From positions 186,001 through 250,000 of the forward strand of contig NQMI01000025.1 of NCBI GenBank assembly GCA_002270565.1: 64,000 nt of DNA, read 5' to 3'. The DNA is from Stenocarpella maydis (lineage: Eukaryota; Ascomycota; Sordariomycetes; Diaporthales; Diaporthaceae). The position numbers and the translations under genes were made by a program. Position 1 is the stretch's first letter, and each line of letters begins with the position of its first letter. The notes under the pieces were generated by a model that saw only the letters and a list, made by a program, of their open reading frames with translations, was not told where the DNA came from and ran no database searches. Positions 23,253 to 35,401 of this stretch are shown here, one piece after another.

Positions 23253-25131
23253 CTTGTCTGATTACGATCGTTTGGTGTGATTAAGTGTGCGAAGGAGTAA
23301 CGAGATTTGAAGTGATATTAGGGCGACCGTATAAAGGAAGGATATGACGAGCAAGCAGTGTCTCTGAGTGAATGACCAGGCGGTGGTTTGGTATTAATGG
23401 CAACGGATCGTTTCTGGCACATAAGAGAGTGACTGATGGTCAGGGGGTTGTAAAGAGTGACTATTATTATAAGCTTTGAAGGAGTGACTGGGTGTAGGGC
23501 TGCGACACCAGAATGCAGTTGACGAGACGAACACTCTTGGACCCGGGCTGTGTAGGAGGAGCTGGCGGAGAGGTGAGAGGAGAGGAGGAGACAGCTTCTA
23601 GCTCGGGGGACTGACGATGGTAAAAGAGGTGTGCTGCCTGCTGACTACTCTCGTGTTCGCCGTTGGAATCTTGTGCTTACTTACACAATCGATTCCCATC
23701 GTAGCACTGGCGCTGTACCACAATCCTTGTGTGTTGTACTTGTGTGCATGATGTGATTTGACAGCCAAGGCCGTCACGGTTGGAAAATCTCGAGCGAAGG
23801 AAGCGGACTTGCAGCGCCTCAGCCTCAAGCTTCTGCACAATTTCCTCTTTGCAGGGGTGAAGCAATTACCCGGACCATCGTGAATCTCCCATCGGCGCAT
23901 GGAAGTTGGTTGTGCAATTAAACCAGAGCCCGCTATTGGCCAGCACCGCCCAAGAGGCGCATATAAGGATGCAGTAGGTCCTCAATCCTGGGAACTAGTG
24001 CCGTTAAGGGTCAAACCGCGGCCGCGCTCAGCATCCACTTCGGATTTGGCGCCCCGTTCGGGCCTCTGTGGTCAGGGCGAGACCCAGGGGCTCGCGTCGT
24101 CAAAGCAGGGGCTGTTTTTCGAGCTAAACCTTAAAGGCCGGGGCTGATGGGGCCTGAAGTCGAACGCAAGGCGGCAGCCGTTCACTTGCAAGATGATACT
24201 CCAAGTAGCCTGCCTGGTGACTGGGTGGCTATGGCCTGATGTACCACAAAGGCGCTGCAAACAAACACCACGGACCGCTCGCTGACAACCCCTCGATTAA
24301 AAAACGGCGCTCGCGACGCACTTAGGCCTGCCCTCATGGCAGGAACGGGTCGGTTGTGCCGCATGACCGTTGAGGGGATCATCGGTTTTAGATCCTATGC
24401 CTTCATGGCCTGGTGCTAGTCAGACCCCAGGTTCCACACCTGGTCGCCAAGCGGTCATGACTTGACTGACATCTGTAAGCAGCCCAAAGATGCAGACTGC
24501 TCCTAATGAGGCGCCAGGTCCATGGCGTTAATTGCTACCAGGGAAGGCTTTTCTCCCGGAAATATAGATTTCAGCGGCCCTCATTACCTCTGTCGGCATC
24601 ATAATGTCCGCCTGTCCTCGGAATGACGCCTCTTGCAAGAAGGACGACGGCCCGTCCAGGTCATTTCATAATAAGATCGAAGAGATTGCTTTAGGGGTTC
24701 GAACCTTGTTTCCCCTCCGGCGCCGTCTTCAAGGCTCGTGCAGTGATACACTTTATTAGCTTGGGATGGCCTGGGGAGCTTGTCGGAGTAGGCGATCTGC
24801 TTTCACCGTACCGCCCGAGCATTCCGTTATTTATCACTTTAATGCTGCTGCTGCCCGACGAATGCCCGGGAGGACCAAGCGGCGGCTTGCAGATGCCAAA
24901 CATATTCGAATTTGGTCTGTGGCCGCGAGCACCTCAACGCCTGATAAACCTCTGAATACGTGAGCATTTTGGCGTGTTCCGTATAGGAAAGGGCCCTTGC
25001 GATCTGGTACCTGGACGTGTAGAGCATCGCTGCCCAGCACACCTTTTTGGGGGGCCATGCCACTATGCTCATTGTGTAACGGAAAGGCGACCGGCAATTG
25101 TTCCCCTCTCATTGCTGTATCTGGTGGAAGC
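23253..25131. other. Intergenic: GPI-protein promoter and 3' side of the 915-residue protein gene
   Basis: No supported gene. A short TTCGAAC palindrome near 24699 resembles a tRNA T-loop, but the flanking bases do not form tRNA stems. Confidence 0.55.
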
Positions 25132-27928
25132 TCAGTGACGATTCGGCCGCCAGAAAGTGGACCTAAATTTTTGCTCTTCTTGATCGACGTCGAAGATGTC
25201 CATCATGACCCCGCCGCCATAATGGGCTCGGCCGATCGATGGGCTCTCGAAGTGACCGTCCCCCGTTAAATCTGGTCCATTCGCACCGAAACACGATGGA
25301 TATGCCCGGTGCGCACATTCTGGACCAACCGCATCGTTGCCTTGCAGCCCATGCCAGCTTGGCGTGAGCGAATCGCCATGAGTGTCATCTTCACGCAGAT
25401 GACCCAATACATCGTTCTCTAACTGCTTAATGTACTCTTCCAAGCTTTGTGGCCCATTGGACCTGGATGGCGACAAGTCGGCGGTTTCTGACAACACTGA
25501 TAGCGCTTTTGGGAAGTCGTGATTGCTCGCAAGCCTATCATGACCAGTAGCAGCCAAACCGGTCACTGCAGCATGTGAACTGGTGTCGTCATTGATGGGG
25601 ATGGTCTGGAAGCTGAAAGGAGTTGCCGACGCGTAGTGAGCCATTGAATGCGACTCGGGCCGTCCACGACCAGCACTTGACGCAATATGGAGAAATACTC
25701 GTTGTTGCAAACCTCTGGCCTGATGAGAAGTGTCACCCATCGACTTCGAGGCGAACCGCTCGTTCAGGTTGACCTCATGAGCTCGCCGGCTGTCTTGGTG
25801 CCCATCAGCGGTTATATCCAGGCGATTATCATCTTGTTCTGTCGCGAACATGTTCAGCTGTCCGTCGCCAACGAAATCCGGTTTGACTTCAAGACAACCA
25901 TGCTGAGAGACACCTTGGGCACACTGCATGTGATGGTTTTCGTGGCCAGCAGCTGATCGCACGTCTTCCTGGACTGGCAGAGAAGCCAACGCTCTAGCTA
26001 GAGCGCTTTGACATGCCTGTGACTTGATTTTTTCAGCTGCTGTCTCCAAATGCTCAACCAGCGTGCACTTCGGTGATTTTGGGCGGTCTAATCCAGTATC
26101 ACGGTTTGCTGCGTGAGAGGTCGCGGCTTCGGGTACATGTTCCTCGAGGTCATGTCGAGGGTGGATGACTGTTTCGCTTTCAGGAGCAAGGCAATTGCAT
26201 CCGGCACTATTCGCAGGGGGCGTAATTGTGGCTGGTGTCCCTTCCCTAGGCTGATTGCCGGAATCTCGTGTTCCCGTGGCTTCCTGGCGACACTCAGCCG
26301 TATTCTCAGCCACTTCACTAGTCATTACTCCTCGGTCATGATATCGCACAATGCGAATGTCGTGTCTTTGCATACCTGACTGACGATTGACGTTACTAGG
26401 AGAAGCCACAGCCGGCGGCTTTCTGGTGCTCGAATCATTTTCGAAGCGAGACATGGCCCTGGGCAGTTGCCTCGGGCGGTCAATGCAAATTATGCCAGTG
26501 TTGTCGAGGATTCCCGTGCGCTCGAGTGCCTTTCTTTCCCGTGACGGTCTTGAGCTTTGTGTAGGGTCGTGCTCTCTAACGACGCTCTCTTGATCGGTTC
26601 CTAGGTCAAGCGGTGCGTAGCTGCTTGACCGGGTCCAAGCCGTTGCTCCTCTGCTACTCTCTTTGTCCATATCAGATGGTTGATGCCCATACTCCTCACC
26701 CGGCATAGATTCATGCCATGGCGCGTCATAATTGGAGGCAAAGCCATCACGTGTCGGCCCCTCCATGCTCGACGCACCACTGACGCGAGGCTGATCTGGA
26801 CTTGGTACCCCAGGTAATTCCGATGTTCCTGTGTGCAGGAAAAATGCCGACACCTCTTCAAGTTCCCTCTTGCCTCGCTTCTTTGCCCTCTCTCGACCGC
26901 GTGGGACAGGTTTTGGCAAGGAAGGTTGCTTCAGGAAATCCATCTCACGAAACGTGAGGTCCGGTACTAAGCCAGGGTCAACTTGCGTTGGAGTGTCTGG
27001 ATCAGAGAGCTCACACTGGTTTTTGGATACTCGGCCGTTGCCGAACAGGCCTGGTCTTGCGGTGGGCTGCATCTGATTCATAGGTCAGCCCAGTCCATTG
27101 ACCCAGTACAGGCGTGCTCACAGTGATACGATCGCTGAGGATAGACCTGGAGATGAAATTGTCCATGACATCCCTAGCAGAAGACAAGTCACCACGTCTC
27201 TTGATCCCATTTCTTCTCCTTTGCTCTCTGGACTTCTTTCTCTTTTTCTTCTCGACCTTGCGCAGCTCTCGAATCCTCGTGGTGTCGTAACGATCAGCTC
27301 TCGTCTTGTGCCGGGCCTTCTTCTCGAACTGGTGTTGGGCAGCTGAGACGGCAGAGACGACACTGCCTTCGGAGTCCACGAGTGGCCTTTTCCTCGCACT
27401 CTCATAGTTGAACCCTGTTGCAGTCGACATTGACTGGGTATCTCGAGGGGTTCCAGACCGGTCATGGACTACGTTGTGCTCCTCACGGAGGTCAAGAACA
27501 TCATCCTCTAGGGCCATGTCACGAACGCGTTTGCGCTCCCTCCGACGCTGTCGAGGAGAAGGGTTTGAAGCGGGCCAATTGTGCCTATTGGGAGAAGAGA
27601 CTATCCTCGGGGATGGACTTCGCAGCCGGTGGGTAGATGCATGCCGAGACCGTGCCATGGAACTAGGCTCTTTCGCCAGTGAGCCGCCATTGTGCTCTCG
27701 TCGCAAGCGTGGCGGCTCGACACCCTCTAGCCAAGTGTCAACTAAGCTATGCTTGTTGCCCTCATGAGCATGCTCCTCCCTGGTAGGCCGAGATGTGAGA
27801 TCTCTTCTGCGGTCTGAGCCAAAGGCTTGCGTGAGATGTGCCACAGGGTGTTTCTGATGTCTGCCTCGATGCCTGCTTTGGCGGCCTCGATGACCTCGGC
27901 GGTGAGTCGGAATGTCCGAGGATTCCAT
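25132..27928 (-). CDS. Large basic fungal protein of unknown function
   Basis: Two exons (27928-27122 and 27072-25132) with a 49-bp GT-AG intron give 915 residues. The start chosen is MESSDIPTHRRGH; an in-frame ATG further upstream (28024) adds 32 residues of less plausible sequence. The first 270 residues are rich in Arg, His and Lys (RHRGRHQKHP, RQRRRERKRVRD, RKVEKKKRKKSREQ), consistent with several nuclear localisation signals or nucleic-acid contact. The best-ordered part flanks the splice (NFISRSILSDRIT joined to MQPTARPGLFGNGRVSKNQ, then DLTFREMDFL). The middle is polar and disordered-looking. Near the C-terminus is a short helix (LEEYIKQLENDVLGHL), and the protein ends in FWRPNRH. I do not recognise a family; the sequence suggests a nuclear, mostly disordered protein. 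Confidence 0.75.
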
Positions 27929-30900
27929 AGCGTCATTGGGTGGTTTGAAGCGAACAAGGGCGAGCAGGGACGGGATGGGTGCGACGACACGTGCGCGACA
28001 GGACCCAAGACCAGACACAAGCAAAGCGGGGCGCAGATCGCAAAGAAATCAAAAATAGACTCCAGGGATGATGACGACCTCCGCAGTTAGGTTTCGTGTA
28101 TGGGGCCGGCAACCATGGCTATGGAAACAGGAGACTCTGGACTGCCAGAGCTGTTTGAGGCCTTGCCGAGGGGACTCGAGCTCGGCTGCCTGGGAGAACA
28201 GCGAAGCGAAACAAGGCGGGGAAGCGAGGAAGCGAGTGAGGGCGTATTGACTGCGCCTATGGCGGCGGGATTCATGGGGCGTCTGAGGAAGCGTGATAGA
28301 TCTTGATGATGGTTTCGTTTCGACGCCGAGGACGGCGTGTCGAAACGGACCTGGATCTGCACCTGCATCTTCAGATGTAAGCTGCGCCGTGCCCCTTGCC
28401 CCCTTGCGCCTGTGCCAGTCAGAGGGGGAGCCCCATACACGCGACACGCCCGAGCGAATTACCTTGGTGGGCAGGTGGGCTCGTGGGCTCGTGGGCAAGA
28501 GGGCATGGTGTGCACCGGCCGGCCTTGGGTCGAGTCGACGGAGGAGGAAAGAAGTAGCGAGGGTCATGATCTCCCCGTACCCATCCGTCTAAAACGAGAA
28601 GGAGCAGCCGAGAATCTTCAGCCGATTGCGAGGCAAGGTTCCGTAGGTAGCACTTGGCATCCGTGGCCTGTCACCTGTCAGACTTTCAGTCCAGCATCCA
28701 AGCTCATCGAATTCTCGGAGTTTGTTCCCTTCCCTCCCAGGCCGCCGTCGGGGATGTCGCCATATCTTCACCCGACTCCATCCGTCTCGTCGGCGTCTGG
28801 CACGTTGAGCAGAGCATACGCAGCGACGCCCGGTCCATCTCGCCCGCCCTCTCTGTTCTTCTTGCCCGCTGCCCTCGCCCTGTCCACGCGTCTCCCGTGC
28901 GCGGCACCCTGTGCCCAAGGCGGCACTTCCCGCCGTGAGCGTCTGCCGAACCTAGGCATACCGAGTCAAGACGTCCGAACTTGTACATGACAATCGCGAC
29001 GAAATCCGCCTTGTGCTATGGCTGCTCTCCTTGGCGAAACCTTGTGAACACTTCACTTCCATTACTAGCGTGTTTATGTTCCTCGCATATGGCCATGTGC
29101 TAACCCTCGGCATCTGGACCAGAGAGCCGCCCACACAAAGCCCCGGACCGTCGTCGCAGGTAGCCTGCTAGTCTCCTCGCGCCCATCAGATGAGTGCGGT
29201 ATTTTGCCCCTCACAACACCGCGGAATTCCCACTGGATCCCGCTGCGACCCCCTTAGGAGCCCAATATACTTGCGCTCGCTCTCGCATAATTGCATGCAC
29301 CTCCATCGCTTTTCCAGCAGATCCTGGTTTCAAAAGCACAGGGCCTTCTTTCTGGATCGAAACGAGGTGGCACACGTCAGAGTCACGCCATTGCCGAAGA
29401 TCCTTGTTCCAATAGACGCGGCAGACGATGCGGACCACGGCCCAATACCTGCCCTGCGCATCTGGGTCTCTCTCTCACCTCTCCCGTCGCCTCATCACAT
29501 GGGGTGAACATCCGCGGCCGACTGCGTGGCCCGCCCCACACGATGGGCCTGCAGTGGTGGGCTGGTGCGGCTCAAACGCCACGATCGGCAACAAGGGTAT
29601 CTTTCTGTCATGTCAACTTGCATCAAACGGCCGCCGGCCAGGTGCTGCTGCTGGAATGCTCCACCAGTCTGTCCAGTACGACCCTCCGGTCCGTGCACTT
29701 ACACGTGCGACCCCAACGGCGCGTTTTAGGCTTGGCATGGCGATTCAAATCCCCAGAGGCCAGACCAGTGGTGAGGTAAGATTAGCAAGCTTTTGGTAAC
29801 CAGCTGTGGCAGCCTTCGGTGCCCTTATCGCGCTGCCCTTGGGACGCTTGGTATTGGCTGGCTGGCGCCATGATTGGCGTTTCTGAGAGTCGATGTCCAC
29901 CCGCTAGCGGCTGTCTCAAGGCCAATCTTGGCGTCTTTGGCGACCAGATCTGGCGTCTGGCTGGATGGCAGATCCTCACTAAACAATCCTGCGCGTTTCC
30001 AAGAATAGCAATACCTGTCCAGCCCGGAGATGAGCTGGCTGGTTGGCGAGCTCACCCGGGCCGTTGAGTTTTGTCAGTCTCTCAAGCCTGGAATTGGCCG
30101 TTGGCTAGCGTGCCAGTGGGAAAATTGGCAGCATCCATTCGGAATGCATCTTCTAGATCCGCAAGTTTATTTGAAGGTGTTGCGGGGCACGGCGCAGGGG
30201 CTAGCAGGACCCATCAACTGGTCCCAGCCCGCTGGCAAACTACATCGACATCTTTGAAGGCGCATGAGCAACAACAGACCCTGGATCTCCAGCGAGCAGC
30301 TAGCGAGGTACTGGCAGCAGTTTCATCTCGTGTTCCGTCCATTTTCGTCACTGCAATAGCGAATGCTTCGTCAGTTTCGCATGCAGCCAGGGTCACCCCG
30401 AGGTCTGCGAGCTCCTCGCCGGGGGTCCGGTGGCCTTTGCACTCGGCGGCCAGCCGTCGACCAAGACCGTCTTTAAGTGACCAGCACCATCAACTGCCCG
30501 GGACGATTTGAGAGATTCGCATCGTGATGCAGCTTGCCGCCAGCGGAACTCTATAAATCGCCAACCCCTGCTCCGCAACATGTCGTTCAATTTGGCTTTG
30601 CGCACTTGCCAGACTGAACCTCCACCTCCACCTCCACCCAGGGGTTGCTCCGCCGCACAGGCACGATGAGCAGGGGTGCCGGCAGGGGTCCGAGTTGTTA
30701 CATTCTTGGTCAGAATCCTGCTCCAACATCTGTGGCATCGTGGGCCAGTTTTCTTCTTCGGTCGAACATGACACAGAATGCACGGGGTGGGTTTGCCCGG
30801 CCCAGAGCTCAGAGCTGCTGAGGTCTTGCAGCGCAGGGCCGGTGGTGTTCTGCCCACGAGAACCAGTGCCTCCTCGAGGGTTGTAAATGCACGAGTCGTA

Positions 30901-31974
30901 ACTCCACGACGTCAGTGGAAGCAGAGGGAATAGGGACTCGGAGCTGGGCACCGTGGTAGGCCAGCTATCTGTCCCAGTCTGCCTGCTTTTCTCGATTCAC
31001 GACCCCTGGAAACATGTCAATCAGTGCTCAAATCAGCCCTACGTGACCGGTGGTCCGCCCAACCTAGGGTAATCTGGGCCTGGAGGGTGTGATACTCTTG
31101 TGGTCTCCGCCTCCTGTCCTCCTGTCGGACTAGCTTCTGTGGCAGTCAGGTTGGTTGGTACCTTTAGACCCAATCAGCTTGGCGGCCCAGCTTGGGCGAT
31201 GCTACAGGCTCTCTGTCTCTTTGTTTGATGCTTGTCTGGACAAGTCACCCTTGCTGTCACATTTATGCTCCTCGAAACAACCAGACAAGCGTCGAATTCC
31301 CTGCTCAGGGCAGTGACAATGAGCCATTTATATCGAGACGGGCTAATGATAGAGCTGGGGGGGACGCGTCTCGACTGCGCTATTGCATATAAGTAATATG
31401 CGTTGACTCTCTAGTGACCACTTCCCTTTGCCAAAACCTGGCCCCCTCGAATGCCTCTTTAAGTCCACGAGCATTCCCCGGAGAACCCCTGATCCTTACT
31501 TGTCGAGCTTTGCGATACCACCCCACCAGTCCTTTCCCAGATTCGGTCATTTCCTCCAACTTCCTTCAAACCAGACAGGATTTGTTGTGTGGACCTTACA
31601 TTATAATTGCCGTGTGTTGCCAGCACGATACCTATTGCCATCCGGAAGCACACATTACTTGGTGGCCCTTCTCGCAGCTGTGACTTTCTTCGCCTTCTCG
31701 AGTGGTGGCAGAGATCGACGTGTTTGGGAACGTACCGACCGAAGTCGCGATCCGGACGACATATACGCCGCAAAGAGGGGTACTCTTCCTTCCCGTTTTT
31801 CCAGCCAGACTTTTCTCCCTTCAAACTTTGTTCTCGTGGGAGGAGACATTTACACTTTGCGCATCAACTTCCGTCTACTGTGGAGATTATCGCCTTGTTT
31901 TCGTGGCCAAACAGGATTTTCAACTTCCATAAGACAAAGACGAAGCCATCAACATCAGAGCTAGTGCGATCAAG
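27929..31974. other. 4.0 kb between divergent basic-protein and RRM genes
   Basis: No supported gene. It holds a (CCTCCA)n stretch near 30616-30640. The final about 500 bp, pyrimidine-rich at 31480-31560 and 31790-31830, are the probable RRM-gene leader. The frames at 28337-28990, 29291-29779 and 31428-31964 have no family resemblance. Confidence 0.5.
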
Positions 31975-32942
31975 ATGACCTCGACAACGAAGCTTTTCAT
32001 CGGGTAGGCTCCGCTAGTATTCCCGACCTCGGCCATGATTTGCCTGCTAACAGGCAGCAGAGGCCTAGCCTGGCACACCGAGGAGGCCACTCTGCGCCAG
32101 AAGTTCGAGGAGTTCGGACTCGTGGACGAGGCTGTATGTTGAGCTCCTGAAATCACACCGCAAGCTCGGCCAGAATCCTGCAAGGCCAGCCTTGCCCTCT
32201 GGCACAGACTTCTATATTTACTGACGCGAATCCTCCCCGCCATTTAGGTCGTGGTCAAGGATCGTGACACTGGCCGTAGCCGTGGCTTCGGGTTCGTTCG
32301 ATACACGAACGAGGACGACGCTCAGCGAGCTATCGCCGCGATGAACAATGTAGAGTAAGACCACCGCAGCAGATCTAGCCGCGACGCACGACTTGCGACA
32401 TGCTCAGGGGCGATACTAAGCTTCTGCATTCAGATTTGACGGCCGCACCATTCGTGTTGACAAGGCCTCTGACAACGGGCCCCGAGGCGGCTACCCTCCG
32501 CGAGGCGGCGGTGTGGTGGGCGGGTTCGGGATGCGCGGCGGCTACGGTGGCATGCAGAACCCCGGAATGCCTCAGATGGCGTACGGACATCCTCAGCAAG
32601 GATATCCGATGGCTGCTCACCCGCAAATGTACGCCGCCCAACAGCAGCAGTACGGCCGTGGCGGATACCCGCCCCAGGCAGCTGCGATGAACTACGGTGC
32701 TATGCCACAGCAGGGTAAGTTAACCCTTTGCTAATTTGACTCCTCCGGACGGCCTTGGTCGCCAGGTGCAGCTGTTGGATGGGACTGCTGACCATAGTTC
32801 GATCTTTACAGCTTGGCCGCAGGGTGGCTACGTCTACGGACAAGACCAGCAGCAACAGGGACAACCGCAGCAGCTTACTCAAGGACAGATTCCCCAGCAG
32901 CAGATGCAGCAAGCTCCGCCTGGTGGACCGCCTGGATACTAG
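31975..32942 (+). CDS. Single-RRM RNA-binding protein with Gly/Gln/Tyr-rich tail
   Basis: Five exons (31975-32003, 32061-32133, 32248-32354, 32434-32714, 32812-32942) encode 206 residues. The RRM covers about residues 5-82: RNP2 LFIGGL at 7-12 and RNP1 RGFGFVRY at 46-53, with typical intervening [16 protein letters not shown] and ending GRTIRVDKA. This matches the small glycine-rich RRM proteins of fungi and plants, which bind RNA in splicing, export or stress responses. From about residue 85 the protein is low-complexity: Gly/Arg/Tyr first ([11 protein letters not shown]), then Gln, Met, Pro and Tyr-rich ([27 protein letters not shown]), a composition seen in prion-like or phase-separating tails. 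The first exon has only 29 bp and introns are 57-114 bp. All phases agree. Confidence 0.93.
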
Positions 32943-33687
32943 ACGCATCGAGGTCGATCCAGCGCTCGGCGGCTCGGCGCGTTCTTGGATCTGCCGGACT
33001 TGAGTTGTTCACCAGGGGCAAGAAGCGCCGGCGGGAATTGCTCTCGGCGCGACACATCGTCGTAGTGACCGCCCTTCGATAGCCCCGTGCGGCCGAGCAG
33101 CTAGGTGTTGACATCGAGCCCATACGCGATTTCAAAAGAATCGATCACGGCCGAAATTTCGAGACATGGTATGAAACGTCCGAACGGGAAAACAAAAGGA
33201 AACGAAACCCAAGCATGTGCGAATGTCAAGGAAAAGTTGCCATTGTTCTTGTTCACGACAAATATTATACCCCCTGACCGAGTTCAGATCTTCGATACCT
33301 TTTTGTTTTAGGGTGGCTGTCTTCGTCCTCATGTTTCTCTTCTATATTGTCTTCTTTTACTTTTCCTTCCTTCTTTCCACAACGTCCATCATGACTTTCA
33401 GGTTTGGGGCAGGAAGAGGCCCTCTTTCCCGCTGCCATCCAACACATTCTTTGTACAAAATTACAGTCAGCGGGCGCACGCGTCGGGTCTAAATGGTATC
33501 CCGACGTGTTGAGGAAAGGCGAAGAGCGGACTGCCAGGCTCGGGGCGCGGTACTCTTTCTCTGGCAGTTCGGCTGCCGAAAGCAGAAAAAGGGCAGGGTC
33601 TCTTAGGAGGAAATCAAAATCCGATGTTGACTAATCCTGTGGAATGCTTTTATTTTGTGTGCGCGCGAGTGTGTGTCAGTATGCGTA

Positions 33688-33734
<47 letters not shown>

Positions 33735-33735
33735 A

Positions 33736-33773
<38 letters not shown>

Positions 33774-33780
33774 GCGCTAC
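32943..33780. other. Intergenic between convergent RRM and ChaC genes
   Basis: 3' regions of two converging genes, ending in the dinucleotide repeat at 33697-33772. No supported gene. Confidence 0.55.
33697..33772. repeat. Compound (TC)n-(TG)n dinucleotide microsatellite
   Basis: About 12 TC units followed by an interrupted run of about 25 TG units, ending 8 bp before the ChaC stop codon. It therefore lies in the ChaC 3' UTR and could form a variable-length element in the transcript (CA then GA on the mRNA strand). Confidence 0.85.
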
Positions 33781-35401
33781 TCAGTTGACTTTCTCGGTCT
33801 CCTCGTTCTGATCTACGCTGCCGCCTTCCCCAGGATTGCGAAGAGCTCCCGCAGCCGCGTGGCTCCCTTGGCTAACTCCATTCTCAGTAGTTGGCGCTCC
33901 TGCGACTTCTATTTCTCCTCCTCCTCCTCCTCCTCCGCCACCGCCGCCGCGGCGCTCCTCGCGAGATATCATCGCCCTGACCTGGTCCGACAGGTCCGTG
34001 ACGTGTTCGTCGCCGCTCTCGGGGCTCAGCTCCTGCAGCGCCTTGTCCAGGGAGAGCAGATAGTCCCGGTTCAGCCCGCTCGGCCCCTCGGAGCGGTATA
34101 TATGCTCGGCAAGGGCCTGGACGTCTTGGGGGCCGACGAACTGCTCGTTGTCTGGGGTCCCGATGTCTGTGCTGTGTCAACAACCCTCTGCTGAGCCCAC
34201 GGTTAAGCTTCCTGGAGAATATAACAGGGACAAGATTTGCAATCAGGCTCAGGAGCAGGAGAAGGAGAAGGAGAAGGAGTATACGTACAGACAAGAGTCC
34301 GGATGGGCTGTTGTGGATCCGAGGCCGGCCAGAAGGGTGTATAGTGCTATACCCAAAGCGAGTCAGTGGTCTCCAAACAAGGATGATGATAGGTATACGG
34401 CGCAAAGAAAACCAAGGGAACATGAAAAGGCACAATAGGAAGGAAAGGCCATCGCCGAGCACTGCGACCAGGCTTAGACGACGCAGAGAGGAAGGCATTT
34501 TACCCGAGGCATATCCCGGTTCTCTTCTCCCCATCAGGCAGACAGGGATTTGGGGGACGCGGGATATCCGAGCAGACTCTCGGGCTTGACTTACGATGGT
34601 GTACCCGTTGATCTCGCGGATGTCCAGATAGTCCTTGACCTCCTCGACGTGCTCCGCCTCGATCCTGTAGGCGACGCCCCAGACCTTGTCGGCGGACGAA
34701 TGTGGATCTGGCAGTGTCTCCCAGAAGGACCGCTCGATGAGGGTCACGACGCGGCCTGGTGCTTCGGGAGTACCACGGTGGTCCTGGCTGTTAACTGCAT
34801 CAGCTGGCGGTGCCGAAATACTGGAGATATGGAGCATAAAGTTCGCTCTACCACCGATGGCCCTTTTGGCGCATCCCAAGTGTCTCAAGGCCCCACAGCT
34901 AGAGACAACCGTGGAACATTAAGCCTACCTTGCCTATTAGGAACCAGTCAGCAAGTGTGTATCTGATATAGCCCCTGGGTGGACGGAAAAGGTAGTTTTG
35001 GGCTCCTTGCGCAGGGTCAAGCCTTTACTGCGCAAGATTATGGCATGTGATCCGGAAACAGAAAGGCACGACTCACTTGCCAAAATCTACGGACGTAACC
35101 TGTGACCCAGCCCGGAATCCTGCGATCTGTTGGCAATGGCATGCTCTCAGTGCATGTACGAAAGGAGAGACGTGAACATGGTCGCTGTCCCAGCCGGGCC
35201 GAGTGTGAGCCAGCTTCCACACAGGAACGAGCACCTACCGAAATGCGGTGGTGGTTTCCATATCAGGCTCCTGCAGGAATGCTGTCAGATACGCTCTACC
35301 GCTCGCATGGTATACAGAACTAGAGGGGCAGCGTACCCGTAGCCAAAGAGCCAGAACTCGCCGTTGTCGGCAGCCGGGGCGCCAGGGTCTTCTATGGTCA
35401 T
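33781..35401 (-). CDS. ChaC-type gamma-glutamylcyclotransferase (glutathione degradation)
   Basis: Six exons (35401-35337, 35270-35239, 35126-35077, 34783-34595, 34346-34289, 34166-33781) encode 259 residues. The fold signature GYGSLIWKP spans exons 1-2, followed by PGWVTGYVRRFWQ, DHRGTPEAPGRVVTLIE, VWGVAYRIEAEHVEEV and YLDIREINGY, which carries the expected catalytic Glu in the YLD-x-RE motif. YTPFWPASDP and IGTPDNEQFVGPQD complete the domain. Such cytosolic enzymes split glutathione to 5-oxoproline and Cys-Gly. After about residue 205 there is an uncommon tail with an 11-Gly run and an acidic/polar end. The exon 3/4 junction is imperfect: the only acceptor keeping phase joins FWQ directly to DHRG, three residues shorter than relatives. 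This may be an assembly slip or a real deletion. Confidence 0.88.
33917..33958. repeat. Trinucleotide repeat encoding the poly-Gly run of ChaC
   Basis: (TCC)n passing into (GCC/CGC)n on the plus strand; on the coding strand it specifies 11 glycines between the ChaC domain and the C-terminal tail. Confidence 0.8.

Noticed and set aside
24690..24720. TTCGAAC motif resembling a tRNA T-loop
   Set aside because: Flanking bases do not pair as a T-stem and no acceptor or anticodon arm can be drawn.
33655..34194. Plus-strand frame with Cys/Val repeats
   Set aside because: Translation of the dinucleotide microsatellite and the antisense of ChaC.
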